Below are positions 16,725 through 25,291 of a stretch of DNA of 32,871 nucleotides, one piece after another. The notes below the pieces were generated by a model that was not told the DNA's origin, did no database searches, and saw nothing but the letters and a program-made list of their open reading frames with translations. The position numbers were made by a program, and so were the translations under genes. Source of the stretch: JAJDIA01 sp031555735 (GTDB taxonomy: Bacteria; Bacteroidota; Bacteroidia; Bacteroidales; Tannerellaceae); the NCBI GenBank assembly GCA_031555735.1, contig JAVBUE010000044.1, positions 1 to 32,871 of the forward strand, read 5' to 3'. Each line of letters begins with the position of its first letter. Position 1 is the stretch's first letter.

Positions 16725-16754
16725 GTTGTCCCTTTCAGGAATAATGTATATTTG
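16725..16754 (+). promoter_or_regulatory. Candidate promoter for the methyltransferase-like/cobalamin genes
   Basis: GTTG (16725-16728) and TATATTTG (16747-16754) are 18 bases apart. The -7 element is a full consensus match, and the chosen ATG is 18 bases after it. It overlaps the short gap after the efflux channel gene. Confidence 0.5.
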
Positions 16755-16772
16755 CCGGATCAGGGCGGATAT

Positions 16773-17570
16773 ATGAAGGGATTACTGAAGAAAACTTTCC
16801 TGCGGAACACCGTACTGGGTTACCGCAAACTGCGCCACGGGCATGGGCACGGGGTGCATTCGCCGTTTGTGTTCGCCCTGATCACCAAAGTAATCGAAGA
16901 AAAAAGCGGGTATTACAGTTACCGGGAGATCGAACGGCTGCGCAGGCAGTTCCTCGGCCGGACGGAGCCGGTAACCATTCCTTCCCGCCGGAAGAAAACG
17001 GGGATATACACCCTTCCTCTGGGACGCCTGTTCAGCCGTGAAGCCATCTCCGTACGGAAAGGCACGCTGCTGTTCCGGTTGGCCAACTTCTGCAAGCCGT
17101 CCCGTATCCTCCAGATCGGGGGATCGATCGATCTCTCGCCTGTCTATCTCACGGCGTATGCCTCCGCTGTCCGCTGTGTGGTGATGGAAAACCGGCCCGC
17201 ATACGTTCCTCTTGCACGGGAGATGTGTGGCGAAGGGAATGTTGCCGGTTGCCTGTCGGTCCATGAAGGCGATTACGGCACGGAACTGCCGCAGGTGCTT
17301 GCCGTCCTGGGATCGCCGGACTTGGTTTTTTTTAATACCATCCATGAACAATCCGACCCGGTTTGTTTGTTTAGGGAATGTATCAGGCTGGCCAACGAAC
17401 AAACGGTTTTTGTGTTCAACGAGATCCAAACGAACACCACCATGCGTGCCTGCTGGAACGAGGTATGCGCCTCGCCGGCGGTAACTGTGGCCATCGATCT
17501 CTACTCGCTGGGCATTGCCTTTGTAAACAGTAAATTGCATAAACGAACTTATAAAGCGTATTTGAAATGA
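16773..17570 (+). CDS. Class I SAM-methyltransferase-like protein
   Basis: A 265-residue protein of a Bacteroidota family with an N-terminal block around HGHGHGVHSPFVFALI (about 22-37), which I associate with proteins annotated as class I SAM-dependent methyltransferases. The centre has RILQIGGSIDLSPVYL, a weak version of methyltransferase motif I with GGS in place of the usual GxGxG, then VVMENRPAYVPLAREM (the acidic-loop position) and PDLVFFNTIHE. Substrate is unknown and the degenerate motif leaves activity uncertain. The start is ATG 16773; the TTG at 16752 lies inside the promoter. The stop overlaps the adenosyltransferase start (ATGA), so the two are co-translated, although a functional link is not obvious. 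Confidence 0.75.
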   Translation: MKGLLKKTFLRNTVLGYRKLRHGHGHGVHSPFVFALITKVIEEKSGYYSYREIERLRRQFLGRTEPVTIPSRRKKTGIYTLPLGRLFSREAISVRKGTLLFRLANFCKPSRILQIGGSIDLSPVYLTAYASAVRCVVMENRPAYVPLAREMCGEGNVAGCLSVHEGDYGTELPQVLAVLGSPDLVFFNTIHEQSDPVCLFRECIRLANEQTVFVFNEIQTNTTMRACWNEVCASPAVTVAIDLYSLGIAFVNSKLHKRTYKAYLK

Positions 17571-18130
17571 AGAAAAGTATGATCTATACCGGAGGCGGCG
17601 ACCGGGGAACAACTTCCCTGGTAGGCGGACAGCGTGTGTCCAAAGCCGATCATCGGATCGAGAGCTATGGAACGGTGGATGAACTGAATGCGTTCATCGG
17701 CTGGCTGATCACCCAGGTGGGCGATGAGGCGGACCGGTCGTTCCTCGCCTTCGTCCAGCACAAACTCTTCACGATCGGGTCGTATCTGGCCACTGATCCG
17801 GCAACCACCGAGATACAGGTCCAAAGCCATGTCACCCCCGAAAGCATCGAACATATCGAGCGGGAGATCGACCGCATCGACGGAGGCCTTCCCCGCATAC
17901 GCCACTTCCTGCTGCCGGGAGGGTCGCCTTCTGCCGCCGCCGCGCATATCTGCCGCACGGTATGCCGCCGGGCCGAACGCCAAATCTATCGCCTGGCAGA
18001 GACGGCTCCCGTAGAAGAACCGCTGCTGGTTTTCATCAATCGTTTGTCGGACTACTTTTTCGTACTCGCCCGGAAAGAGTGCATTTTACATAATGGCGAT
18101 GAAATAATCTGGGAGAAAACTTGTATCTAA
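17567..18130 (+). CDS. Cob(I)alamin adenosyltransferase, PduO type
   Basis: A 187-residue ATP:cob(I)alamin adenosyltransferase that makes the 5'-deoxyadenosyl form of B12. Family motifs are TGGGDRGTTSLVGG (8-21, ATP binding), RIESYGTVDELNAFIG (31-46), the RHFLLPGG turn, CRRAERQ in the long helix and NRLSDYFFVLAR near the end. Length is normal. It is coupled to the upstream methyltransferase-like gene by a four-base overlap. No cobalamin riboswitch is possible in that overlap and none was seen ahead of the pair. B12 coenzyme would serve isomerases elsewhere in the genome, such as methylmalonyl-CoA mutase in propionate formation. Confidence 0.95.
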   Translation: MKKSMIYTGGGDRGTTSLVGGQRVSKADHRIESYGTVDELNAFIGWLITQVGDEADRSFLAFVQHKLFTIGSYLATDPATTEIQVQSHVTPESIEHIEREIDRIDGGLPRIRHFLLPGGSPSAAAAHICRTVCRRAERQIYRLAETAPVEEPLLVFINRLSDYFFVLARKECILHNGDEIIWEKTCI

Positions 18131-18150
18131 TAAATATTGTTATATTTTTG
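18120..18150 (+). promoter_or_regulatory. Candidate promoter of the DUF2795 gene
   Basis: TATTTTTG at 18143-18150 is a full -7 match; CTTG at 18120-18123, 19 bases upstream, is a weak -33 match overlapping the end of the previous gene. The leader to the ATG would be about 50 bases. Confidence 0.5.
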
Positions 18151-18206
18151 CGGAAAATTTGAGAAACCCTGCTGCCCTGTGGGTGGTGTAATACTGATTA
18201 CCCGTT

Positions 18207-18428
18207 ATGTATTGGACATTAGAATTAGCATCAAAACTGGAAGACGCCCCTTGGCCTGCTACCAAGGACGAATTGATTGACTATGCGCAACGTTCAGGCG
18301 CTCCCCTGGAAGTAATCGAAAACTTGCAGGAGATGGAAGATGAAGGTGAAATTTACGAATGCATGGAAGACATTTGGCCGGATTATCCAAGTAAAGAAGA
18401 CTTCTTCTTTAATGAAGAGGAGTACTAA
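18207..18428 (+). CDS. Small acidic DUF2795 protein
   Basis: A 73-residue acidic protein with the DUF2795 pattern: ASKLEDAPWPATKDELIDYAQRSG, then PLEVIENLQEMEDEGEIYE and a C-terminal tail of Asp, Glu and Phe. The family is small, helical and conserved in Bacteroidota; its role is unknown. It has its own promoter and is followed by paired hairpins, so it is a single-gene transcript. Confidence 0.85.
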   Translation: MYWTLELASKLEDAPWPATKDELIDYAQRSGAPLEVIENLQEMEDEGEIYECMEDIWPDYPSKEDFFFNEEEY

Positions 18429-18445
18429 CAACCGTAAGAAATAAA

Positions 18446-18496
18446 AGCTTCCCCCCGGAAGCTGTGAAGGCTGCCCCATACAGGCAGCCTTTGTTG
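18446..18496 (+). terminator. Two tandem hairpins after DUF2795
   Basis: AGCTTCC (18446-18452) pairs with GGAAGCT (18457-18463). Then AAGGCTGCC (18467-18475) pairs with GGCAGCCTT (18483-18491), followed by TGTTG. The second is the likely intrinsic terminator. Confidence 0.8.
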
Positions 18497-18612
18497 TTTC
18501 CCGCTTCTCCGTACGGAGTGGAAACATCCGCATGGGGATGATTTATGGACGGATATAGGTTGCTTTGTGAAAAAGATACTGTTGATTTATTGGCGCGATC
18601 CTATTCCTTTCG

Positions 18613-18722
18613 CTGTTCCACCCGGGTGGAATACATGTCCCAGCCAGGTGGAACATATCTCCCAGCCGGGTGGAACATGTGTCTCACCCGGGTGGAACAA
18701 CAAAATCATCCGTATGGCTGCA
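18613..18722. repeat. 22-bp tandem array of imperfect palindromes (array 1)
   Basis: Four 22-bp units start at 18613, 18635, 18657 and 18679, with a decayed fifth at 18701. The core is YCC/CCA-rich on the left and GGTGGAACA on the right; unit 1 contains the palindrome TTCCACCCGGGTGGAA. The rest of 18497-18976 has no convincing gene. The array lies between the DUF2795 terminator and the start of the T9SS operon, and is related to 29016-29145. Confidence 0.85.
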
Positions 18723-18976
18723 ACAAATCCACTATACGCTGGTATTATGTGTTCCTATGGCATGCCATACGATGTATGAATGCTTATTCGGCACCATTTT
18801 CATCTGTTCGCTTGATCTGTTCAAACACGGATTGTGTCTGATTGTCTTGTGGAAGTTTGTTTGTCCTCTTTTTCTTAGTTTAGGAATACGGGCAAATATA
18901 GGTCTTTTTTTTTCAGCGAAAAAGGCGGTTGATACAATTTATGCGGGCGGTAACCGTTTTCTACATTGTGGACAGT

Positions 18977-19975
18977 ATGAGGAAGATACGATACGGCTGG
19001 ATGGTATTATTGGCGTGTGTCTGTACCGGGGTGGTGCAGGCGCAGGTGGACGCGCAGTTCAGCCAGTATTTTATGTCGATGGGATACTATAATCCCGGTT
19101 ATGCGGGGGTGAAGGAAGACCTGAACATCTTCGCCACCCACAGCCAGCAACTGCTCGGGTTGGAGCGGGCGCCGCAGACCACGTTCGTGACGGCGGATAT
19201 GCCGCTCACCTTCGGGCAAACCACGCATGGCGTGGGCGTGGTGTTCGCTTCCGACCAATTAGGTCTTAAGCAATACACGAACTTCGCCGGGCAGTATGCC
19301 TATAAGAAAGGGCTCTTCGGAGGCACACTCAGCGTAGGTATCCAGGCCGGCGTGATGAACCAGACCTTCCATGGCGATGAAATGATCCTTCCCGGACAGG
19401 ATTCGGAGAATCCCGACGGCGGCGGACAGGGCGGGGGAGATCCGGACGACCCGTCGCTTCCGCCCAATACCACGGTCACCGGCATGTCGATCGACCTCAA
19501 CTTCGGCGCCTACTATACCCGTAAGGATTTTTACGCCGGCTTCGGCGTGATGCATGCCTTGGAACCGGAGATCAGGCTGGATGATTACGTGGTCGATTAC
19601 CTTGCCCGCACGTTTAATTTAACAGCCGGATACAATATCCAGACCCGTAATCCGTTGTATCAAATACAACCATCGGTGTTTCTGAAAACCGACATGAGTG
19701 TGGTCATGGCCGACCTGACGGCACGGGTGGTGTATAATAAGATGTTCAACGGCGGGGTATCCTGGCGTATCAGTGATTCGGGCTTCAGCACAGCGGTCGT
19801 GGTACTGCTGGGCGTCTCTTTCGGCCGTTTCCAGGCGGGATACGCGTACGACTTCCCGACCAACGCGCTGCTCAAAGCATCCAGTGGAAGCCACGAGTTG
19901 ATGATCAAATACAGCTTTAAGCTGAAAAAGACAAAAACAGGAAAAAACAGACACAAAAGTGTACGTATATTATAA
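18977..19975 (+). CDS. PorP/SprF-family type IX secretion outer-membrane protein
   Basis: A 332-residue outer-membrane beta-barrel protein of the PorP/SprF family, usually encoded just before gldK/porK. The signal peptide ends at VVQAQ. The mature start, QFSQYFMSMGYYNPGYAG, is the family hallmark (QYFxxxxxYNPAxAG). Alternating aromatic strands and GFGVMHAL follow. ATG 18977 puts the signal peptide at the N-terminus; the upstream in-frame codon at 18929 adds unlikely residues. Residues about 141-168 form an unusual Gly/Asp/Pro-rich stretch between two barrel strands, probably an extended loop. PorP-like proteins associate with the trans-envelope PorK/N ring. It is the first gene of a five-gene T9SS operon. 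Confidence 0.93.
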   Translation: MRKIRYGWMVLLACVCTGVVQAQVDAQFSQYFMSMGYYNPGYAGVKEDLNIFATHSQQLLGLERAPQTTFVTADMPLTFGQTTHGVGVVFASDQLGLKQYTNFAGQYAYKKGLFGGTLSVGIQAGVMNQTFHGDEMILPGQDSENPDGGGQGGGDPDDPSLPPNTTVTGMSIDLNFGAYYTRKDFYAGFGVMHALEPEIRLDDYVVDYLARTFNLTAGYNIQTRNPLYQIQPSVFLKTDMSVVMADLTARVVYNKMFNGGVSWRISDSGFSTAVVVLLGVSFGRFQAGYAYDFPTNALLKASSGSHELMIKYSFKLKKTKTGKNRHKSVRIL

Positions 19976-19982
19976 ATAGTAT

Positions 19983-21395
19983 ATGAAGAAAGTATTAGTT
20001 ATACTTGCAGCCATGGCGCTGCTTACCGCATGCGGTAAGTCGATGATGGGATCGGGAGGGGAAGTGACCGGCGCACGTACGGTTGCCATCAACGAACCTG
20101 CCCCCTACGGCATGGTACTGATCAAACGCGGCGCCTTCGAGATGGGACCGGCCGACAAAGATTCGCTCTGGGGCATCATGCCCGAGACCAAAGGCGTGTC
20201 GTTCGATGCCTTCTGGATGGACCAGACCGAAGTGACGAACGCCAAGTACCGCCAGTTTGTCTATTGGGCGCGCGACTCCATTATCCGCGAACGCCTGTCG
20301 GAAACCAACGACCTGTTCAAGATTACGGAAGACCGCTACGGCGATCCCGTTCCCCCGCATCTGGACTGGAGCCGTCCCATTCCCTGGAAACGGGCTACCG
20401 AAGAAGAGATGGAAGCCATCGAAAGCGTGTATTACACCCACCCGGTGACCGGCGAGAAGATGCTCGACGCCAAGCAGATGATCTATAAGTACGAGTGGTA
20501 CGACTATACCGCCGCCGCCCTGCGCAAGCACCGCCTGAACCCGGCCGACCGGGTGCGCAATACCGATATCACCGTCGATCCGGACGAGGTGGTGATGATC
20601 TCCAAAGATACCGCTTATGTGACCGACGAAGGGGTCATCGTGAACGAAACCATCACCCGCCCGCTCTCCAGCGAATGGGATTTCCTCAATACCCGCATCG
20701 TGAACATCTATCCGGATGAGACCTCCTGGGTGAACGATTTCAACAATGCGTATAACGAACCGTATATGCGGATGTACTTCAACCATCCGGGCTACGACGA
20801 TTATCCCGTGGTAGGCGTCTCCTGGGAACAGGCCAACGCGTACTGCGTGTGGCGTACGAACCTGTACAAGGAATCGATCAACCTGCCTGCCGGGCAGGCC
20901 ATCGAATCGTTCCGCCTGCCCACCGAAGGGGAGTGGGAATATGCCGCCCGCACGGGAAAGAACGAATACAAATACCCGTGGGCTACGGATGAGCTGCAGA
21001 GCGGGAAGGGTTGCTTCCTCGGTAACTTCAAACCGGGCGACGGCGACTATACGCACGACGGGCACATGATCACCTCCCGGGTAGGATCCTACGCCCCGAA
21101 TGAGTTCGGCCTGTTCGACATGGCGGGCAACGTGTCCGAATGGACTTCCACCTCCTATTCCGAATCCGGTCCTTCGCAAATGAGCGACATGAACCCCACG
21201 CTGATCTATAACGCGGCCAAGGAAGACCCTTACGCGATGAAGAAGAAAGTGGTGCGCGGCGGTTCGTGGAAAGATGTGTCGCAGTTTATCCGCTCGGATA
21301 TGCGCACCTTCGAATACCAGAACGAACAGCGTTCCTACATCGGATTCCGCTGCGCCCGTACGCAGGTGGGATTCTCCAAATCCAAAGGTAAATAA
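19983..21395 (+). CDS. gldK: T9SS ring lipoprotein GldK/PorK
   Basis: A 470-residue lipoprotein that forms, with GldN, the periplasmic ring of the type IX secretion system. The lipobox is ALLTAC (C17). The rest is a formylglycine-generating-enzyme-like (SUMF1) fold: FWMDQTEVTNAKYRQFVYWA, VGVSWEQANAYCVWR, RLPTEGEWEYAARTG, FGLFDMAGNVSEWT and VVRGGSWKD. GldK proteins use this fold structurally. A central insert (about 110-245), including the YYTHPVTGEKM segment, is typical of PorK/GldK. The stop of porP is seven bases upstream and gldL follows after about 40 bases, so it is operonic. Confidence 0.96.
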   Translation: MKKVLVILAAMALLTACGKSMMGSGGEVTGARTVAINEPAPYGMVLIKRGAFEMGPADKDSLWGIMPETKGVSFDAFWMDQTEVTNAKYRQFVYWARDSIIRERLSETNDLFKITEDRYGDPVPPHLDWSRPIPWKRATEEEMEAIESVYYTHPVTGEKMLDAKQMIYKYEWYDYTAAALRKHRLNPADRVRNTDITVDPDEVVMISKDTAYVTDEGVIVNETITRPLSSEWDFLNTRIVNIYPDETSWVNDFNNAYNEPYMRMYFNHPGYDDYPVVGVSWEQANAYCVWRTNLYKESINLPAGQAIESFRLPTEGEWEYAARTGKNEYKYPWATDELQSGKGCFLGNFKPGDGDYTHDGHMITSRVGSYAPNEFGLFDMAGNVSEWTSTSYSESGPSQMSDMNPTLIYNAAKEDPYAMKKKVVRGGSWKDVSQFIRSDMRTFEYQNEQRSYIGFRCARTQVGFSKSKGK

Positions 21396-21437
21396 ACAAC
21401 AAACCACAGATCGTATCTGATTAATTGTATAAAAACA

Positions 21438-22532
21438 ATGGGAAAATACAGAAGATATAAAAACAGGGCAGAGATGTTCCTCTCCAGTGAAAGGGGAAAA
21501 CGAATACTGAACTTTACCTATAGCTGGGGCGCGTCGATCGTGATCCTCGGTACGATGTTCAAACTCCTCCATGTGCCGTATGCCAACTGGGTGCTGGGGA
21601 TCGCCATGACGGTGGAGGCTTTCGTATTCTTTATCTTCGCCTTCGAAAAGCCGAACGCCGATTACCAATGGGAAGATGTGTTCCCGGTGCTGAAATCGAA
21701 GAACCCGATGGATCGTCCGGACTTTACCGGGCAAACCGTGGCTTCGATGATCAACGCGGAAGAGAATATGGACGACGACTCTTCCCTCGGCGGCCTGCGC
21801 CTGAACCTGGGCGGGGGAAAGAAGGTGGCGACCGGCGTGATCTCTGATCCGCTCGCCGTCTCGGAAGAAGATACGAAGAACCTCTCCGATAGTATCCGGA
21901 GGCTGAACGCCGCTTCCGAACAGATCTCCAAAATGGCCGAACTGACGGAAGCTACACAGAAATACCTCGAACAGCTCTCGGGCATGTCGGACCATATGCA
22001 GCGCTTCAGTGAGGTGACGGGTTCGCTTACCGACGTATCGGATACATTGCTGCATTCCTATAAGTCGATCACCGACAATTCCGACGGTATCCACCAGAAC
22101 GCACGCGGCTATGTGCAGCAGATGGAATCGCTGAACCGCAACATCTCCGGACTGAACACGATCTATGAGATACAGTTGAAGAGTATCAGCTCGCAGATCG
22201 AGTCGATCGAACATATCAACGGCGGCCTGAACCGCATCCGCGAGATGTACGACGGATCGGTGGTGGACAGCTCTGTGTTCCGCACCGAAACGGAAAAGAT
22301 GACGCGCCAACTGGCCGAACTCAACCGCGTCTATGGCCGCCTCTTGCAGGCGATGACGGTGAATATGCCGGGCGCAGGCTACCAACAGCAACAACCGATG
22401 CCGCCGCAACAGCCCGTACAACAACCGCCCTATACCGCGCAGGCGGGTTATCCGCAGCAAGGCTACGCCCAGCAACCGCCCTACAACGACCCGTATCAGC
22501 AGCAACCGCCGTATAATAACCCCGTTAAGTAA
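21438..22532 (+). CDS. gldL: T9SS inner-membrane motor protein GldL/PorL
   Basis: A 364-residue cytoplasmic-membrane protein that forms the proton-driven T9SS motor with GldM. Two membrane helices lie at about 28-45 and 50-68 (WGASIVILGTMFKLLH; LGIAMTVEAFVFFIFAFEKP). The second holds a glutamate of the kind implicated in proton flow in GldL, and the first a lysine. A cytoplasmic coiled coil follows (about 150-290). The final 57 residues are dominated by Gln, Pro and Tyr (repeated QQPPYN/PQQ), longer than the GldL tails I know. gldM begins eight bases after the stop. Confidence 0.95.
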   Translation: MGKYRRYKNRAEMFLSSERGKRILNFTYSWGASIVILGTMFKLLHVPYANWVLGIAMTVEAFVFFIFAFEKPNADYQWEDVFPVLKSKNPMDRPDFTGQTVASMINAEENMDDDSSLGGLRLNLGGGKKVATGVISDPLAVSEEDTKNLSDSIRRLNAASEQISKMAELTEATQKYLEQLSGMSDHMQRFSEVTGSLTDVSDTLLHSYKSITDNSDGIHQNARGYVQQMESLNRNISGLNTIYEIQLKSISSQIESIEHINGGLNRIREMYDGSVVDSSVFRTETEKMTRQLAELNRVYGRLLQAMTVNMPGAGYQQQQPMPPQQPVQQPPYTAQAGYPQQGYAQQPPYNDPYQQQPPYNNPVK

Positions 22533-22540
22533 GACGCAGC

Positions 22541-24106
22541 ATGGCAATAGGAAATAATCCGAACTCCCCCCGCCAGAAGATGATCAACCTGATGTACCTG
22601 GTGTTCATCGCGATGATGGCGCTCAATGTCTCTTCGGAGGTGTTGGACGGATTCGAACTGGTGGAAGGCAGCCTGCGGACGACGATCGATAACTCGGCGC
22701 ACCGCAACGACCTGGTATCGGGTGAGATGGATGCATACTATCAGATCAATCCCGACAAGGTACGGGAGTGGTACGAAAAGAAGAACATCGCCAAACAGGC
22801 TTCCGACAGCCTGTACAACTACCTGCAGGAACTGAAGATACGGATCGTGCAGAAAGCGGATGGCGAAGAGGGGGATGTGTTGAATATCGACCATAAGGAA
22901 GACCTCGAAGCCGCCTCCAGCGTCATGCTGGCGCCCGTGGTGGGGGAAGGGAAGAAGCTGCGGGAGACGATCGACCGCTACCGCGTCCTGATGGGCGATA
23001 TGATACAGGACTCCGTCAAGACGCGTATCCTCGAAGAGACCCTGAATACGAAACCTCCCCGCAAAGCCGGTATCAACACCCGTTCGTGGGAAGAAGCCTT
23101 GTTTGAGAATATGCCCGTGGCAGCCGCCGTTACCCTGCTCACCAAGATACAGAGCGACGTGCGCTATACGGAAGGCGAAGTGCTGAACAACCTCTTGAAC
23201 AGCGTAGATGTGGGCGACTACCGGGTCAACCAGATCACCGCACAGGTGGTTCCCGAAAGCCAGATCGTGATGCGGGGCAGCCAGTACCGGGCGAATATCG
23301 TCCTCTCGGCTGTGGATTCCACGAAGCGCCCGGCCATCTATGTGAACGGGCAGATGCTGCCGGAAGACAACCGGGGGTTGTTTGCCGTCAATACCGGCTC
23401 CGTAGGTACGTTCCCGCTCAAAGGATACATCGAGATGCCGAATGCGGATGGCAGCATGTTGCGCCGCGACTTCGAGACGCAATATTTCGTGACCGAACCG
23501 AGCGCTACCGTAGCGCCTACGCTGATGAACGTGCTCTATGCCGGCTATAACAACCCGATCAGCATTGCCGTGCCGGGTACGCCGAGCAGTAACATTACGG
23601 CTACCATCACCAACGGTACGCTCACCCGCACCGGCGACAAATGGAACGCCCGCGTCAATACCGTGGGGCAGAATGCCGTGGTATCCGTACAGGCGCGCAT
23701 GGCCGACGGACGGATGGTGGAAATGGCGAAGACTACGTTCCGCGTTCGCAAGCTGCCCGATCCGCTGCCTTATATCGAATTTAAGGAAGCCAGCGGCAAT
23801 ATGCGCCGGTTCAAAGGCGGCGTGATCGCCAAGCGTAACCTGTTGGAAGCGGGCGGCGTACTGGCTGCGATCGACGATGATATCCTGGAAGTGGATTATA
23901 CCGTGGTGCGCTTCACGCTCACATATTATGATTCGTTCGGCAACGCCCAACGGGAGGTGACCGAAGGATCGCGCTTCTCCGAACGGCAGCGCAACTACAT
24001 CTCCAACCTCGCCCGCGGCAAAGACCTGCTGATCACCGGCGTGGTAGCCAAAGGCCCGGATGGTATCGAACGTACCATTCCTCCCATTCAAATGACAGTA
24101 AACTAA
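22541..24106 (+). CDS. gldM: T9SS periplasmic motor-shaft protein GldM/PorM
   Basis: A 521-residue GldM. NNPNSPRQKMINLMYLVFIAMMALNVSSEVL is the highly conserved N-terminus; its helix (about 15-33) enters the GldL bundle. The remaining part is periplasmic and consists in the family of four domains (D1 helical, D2-D4 beta) that reach across the periplasm to the GldK/N ring. The beta-rich D2-D4 region begins near 215 (VSAQVVPESQIV-like segments). Length is typical. Motor rotation driven by proton flow is known for GldLM in other Bacteroidota. It is closely linked to gldL and gldN (10 bases). Confidence 0.96.
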   Translation: MAIGNNPNSPRQKMINLMYLVFIAMMALNVSSEVLDGFELVEGSLRTTIDNSAHRNDLVSGEMDAYYQINPDKVREWYEKKNIAKQASDSLYNYLQELKIRIVQKADGEEGDVLNIDHKEDLEAASSVMLAPVVGEGKKLRETIDRYRVLMGDMIQDSVKTRILEETLNTKPPRKAGINTRSWEEALFENMPVAAAVTLLTKIQSDVRYTEGEVLNNLLNSVDVGDYRVNQITAQVVPESQIVMRGSQYRANIVLSAVDSTKRPAIYVNGQMLPEDNRGLFAVNTGSVGTFPLKGYIEMPNADGSMLRRDFETQYFVTEPSATVAPTLMNVLYAGYNNPISIAVPGTPSSNITATITNGTLTRTGDKWNARVNTVGQNAVVSVQARMADGRMVEMAKTTFRVRKLPDPLPYIEFKEASGNMRRFKGGVIAKRNLLEAGGVLAAIDDDILEVDYTVVRFTLTYYDSFGNAQREVTEGSRFSERQRNYISNLARGKDLLITGVVAKGPDGIERTIPPIQMTVN

Positions 24107-24116
24107 GCATCCAGAT

Positions 24117-25193
24117 ATGAAACGCTTGTATTATATAGCAACACTTCTTTGCCTCCTGGCTGTGCCGGCCACATCCTTCGCACAGGAAAACACCGGGGGC
24201 AACACCCTTCAGCAACGCCGTAGCCCGGAAGCCTCACGCGGCGCCCGCGACCAGGAGAAGAAAGAGAAAGACGGCATGCCCGAGCTCACCGTCCGCGCCC
24301 AGGATATGAACGACCGCCAGACGCAGGAGATCGGCAACGCCCGCTGGATGCGTGTGATCTACCGGGAGATCGACCTGACGAAGGAGAAGAACGCTCCGCT
24401 GTATTATCCCACCCGCCCGCTGAACGGTACGATGAACCTCTTCACGATCATCTTCCGCCTGATGAGCGAAGGCAAGCTCACGGCGTATGAGTATATCCCC
24501 GATTATGAGGTGTTCGACGACGCGCACATCGTCAAGTTTAAAGATGTGCTCGATCGCGCGTACATATATCATGAGGAGATACCCGGCAAAGCAGGGGAAG
24601 CGCCTTCGTATGTGATCAATGAAAGCGATATCCCCGCCGGTGATGTACAGGCCTATTATGTGAAAGAGGCCTGGTATTTCGACCAGAACAATTCCGTGTT
24701 CGACGTCAAGACGCTCGCCCTCTGCCCCATCATGACGACGACCGACGATTACGGTGCGCAGCAAACCATGGCGCTCTTCTGGCTGCCGTATGAGAACATC
24801 CGCCCGTATATCAACAGCACCTATGTGATGACTTCGAGCATCAACAACGCGAAAACGTTCACGCTCGATGATTACTTCCGCCGCCGGATGTTCGACGGGG
24901 AGATCATCAAGACGGAAAACCTGATGAACAAAACGCTTCCGCAGTTATATCCCGAAGCCGATTCGCTGCAACTGGCGCAGAAGCAGATCGAAACACAGCT
25001 CACCACTTTCGAGAAGTCGCTCTGGCTGCAACCCGACACGACCGTCGTTGCCGATGGCAAAGACAGCAAAAAGTCAACCAAAGCAGCCTCCACTTCCACC
25101 CGTGGCGCTAAGACTACCACCACCAAACAATCCGCCCCCAAACCGCAGAAATCCACCTCGGCGCCTACCCGCACCGTACGGCGTACACGGTAA
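24117..25193 (+). CDS. gldN: T9SS ring protein GldN/PorN
   Basis: A 358-residue periplasmic protein that joins GldK in the T9SS ring. The signal peptide ends near ATSFAQ. The mature region has the family block ARWMRVIYREIDLTKEKNAPLYYPTRPLNGTMNLF (about 80-115), then KAGEAPSYVINESD and YVKEAWYFDQNNSVFDVKTLALCPI. The last 46 residues (about 313-358) are a low-complexity basic tail of Lys, Ser, Thr and Arg, probably disordered and perhaps lineage-specific. It is the last gene of the operon; the next gene has its own promoter. Confidence 0.95.
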   Translation: MKRLYYIATLLCLLAVPATSFAQENTGGNTLQQRRSPEASRGARDQEKKEKDGMPELTVRAQDMNDRQTQEIGNARWMRVIYREIDLTKEKNAPLYYPTRPLNGTMNLFTIIFRLMSEGKLTAYEYIPDYEVFDDAHIVKFKDVLDRAYIYHEEIPGKAGEAPSYVINESDIPAGDVQAYYVKEAWYFDQNNSVFDVKTLALCPIMTTTDDYGAQQTMALFWLPYENIRPYINSTYVMTSSINNAKTFTLDDYFRRRMFDGEIIKTENLMNKTLPQLYPEADSLQLAQKQIETQLTTFEKSLWLQPDTTVVADGKDSKKSTKAASTSTRGAKTTTTKQSAPKPQKSTSAPTRTVRRTR

Positions 25194-25212
25194 TTTTCTT
25201 TATCTTATTGCC

Positions 25213-25241
25213 ATTGCCTACCTATAAATAATGTACTTTTG
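25213..25241 (+). promoter_or_regulatory. Candidate promoter of the nfnAB-like operon
   Basis: ATTG (25213-25216) and TACTTTTG (25234-25241) are 17 bases apart. The -7 element is a full match to TAnnTTTG, and the leader would be about 45 bases. It marks a transcription unit separate from gldN. Confidence 0.45.
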
Positions 25242-25291
25242 TAATCTGAAAGCGAAAAATACGGTACAAAGTAGCAATTAGATAGAAAGGC

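Noticed and set aside
16723..17567. Cobalamin riboswitch for the adenosyltransferase.
   Set aside because: The gene starts within the stop codon of the gene before it, the leader of that gene is under 20 bases, and no B12-box-like sequence was seen.
18613..18722. CRISPR array.
   Set aside because: Units are directly abutting with no unique spacers of 30 bases or so, and no cas genes are present. The same holds for 29016-29145.
18545..18841. 98-codon ORF over the 22-bp array.
   Set aside because: The frame exists because of the repeat; it has no family resemblance and no start context, and 22-bp units would shift frame with each unit.
19995..22547. 850-codon open frame on the minus strand opposite gldK-gldL (also 580 codons opposite the acyl-CoA dehydrogenase, 531 opposite gldM, 465 opposite the RND pump, 451 opposite dinB).
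   Set aside because: They lie exactly antisense to well-identified genes, and their residues are His/Arg/Val/Gly-rich mirror translations. Strong GC third-position bias in this genome creates such frames.
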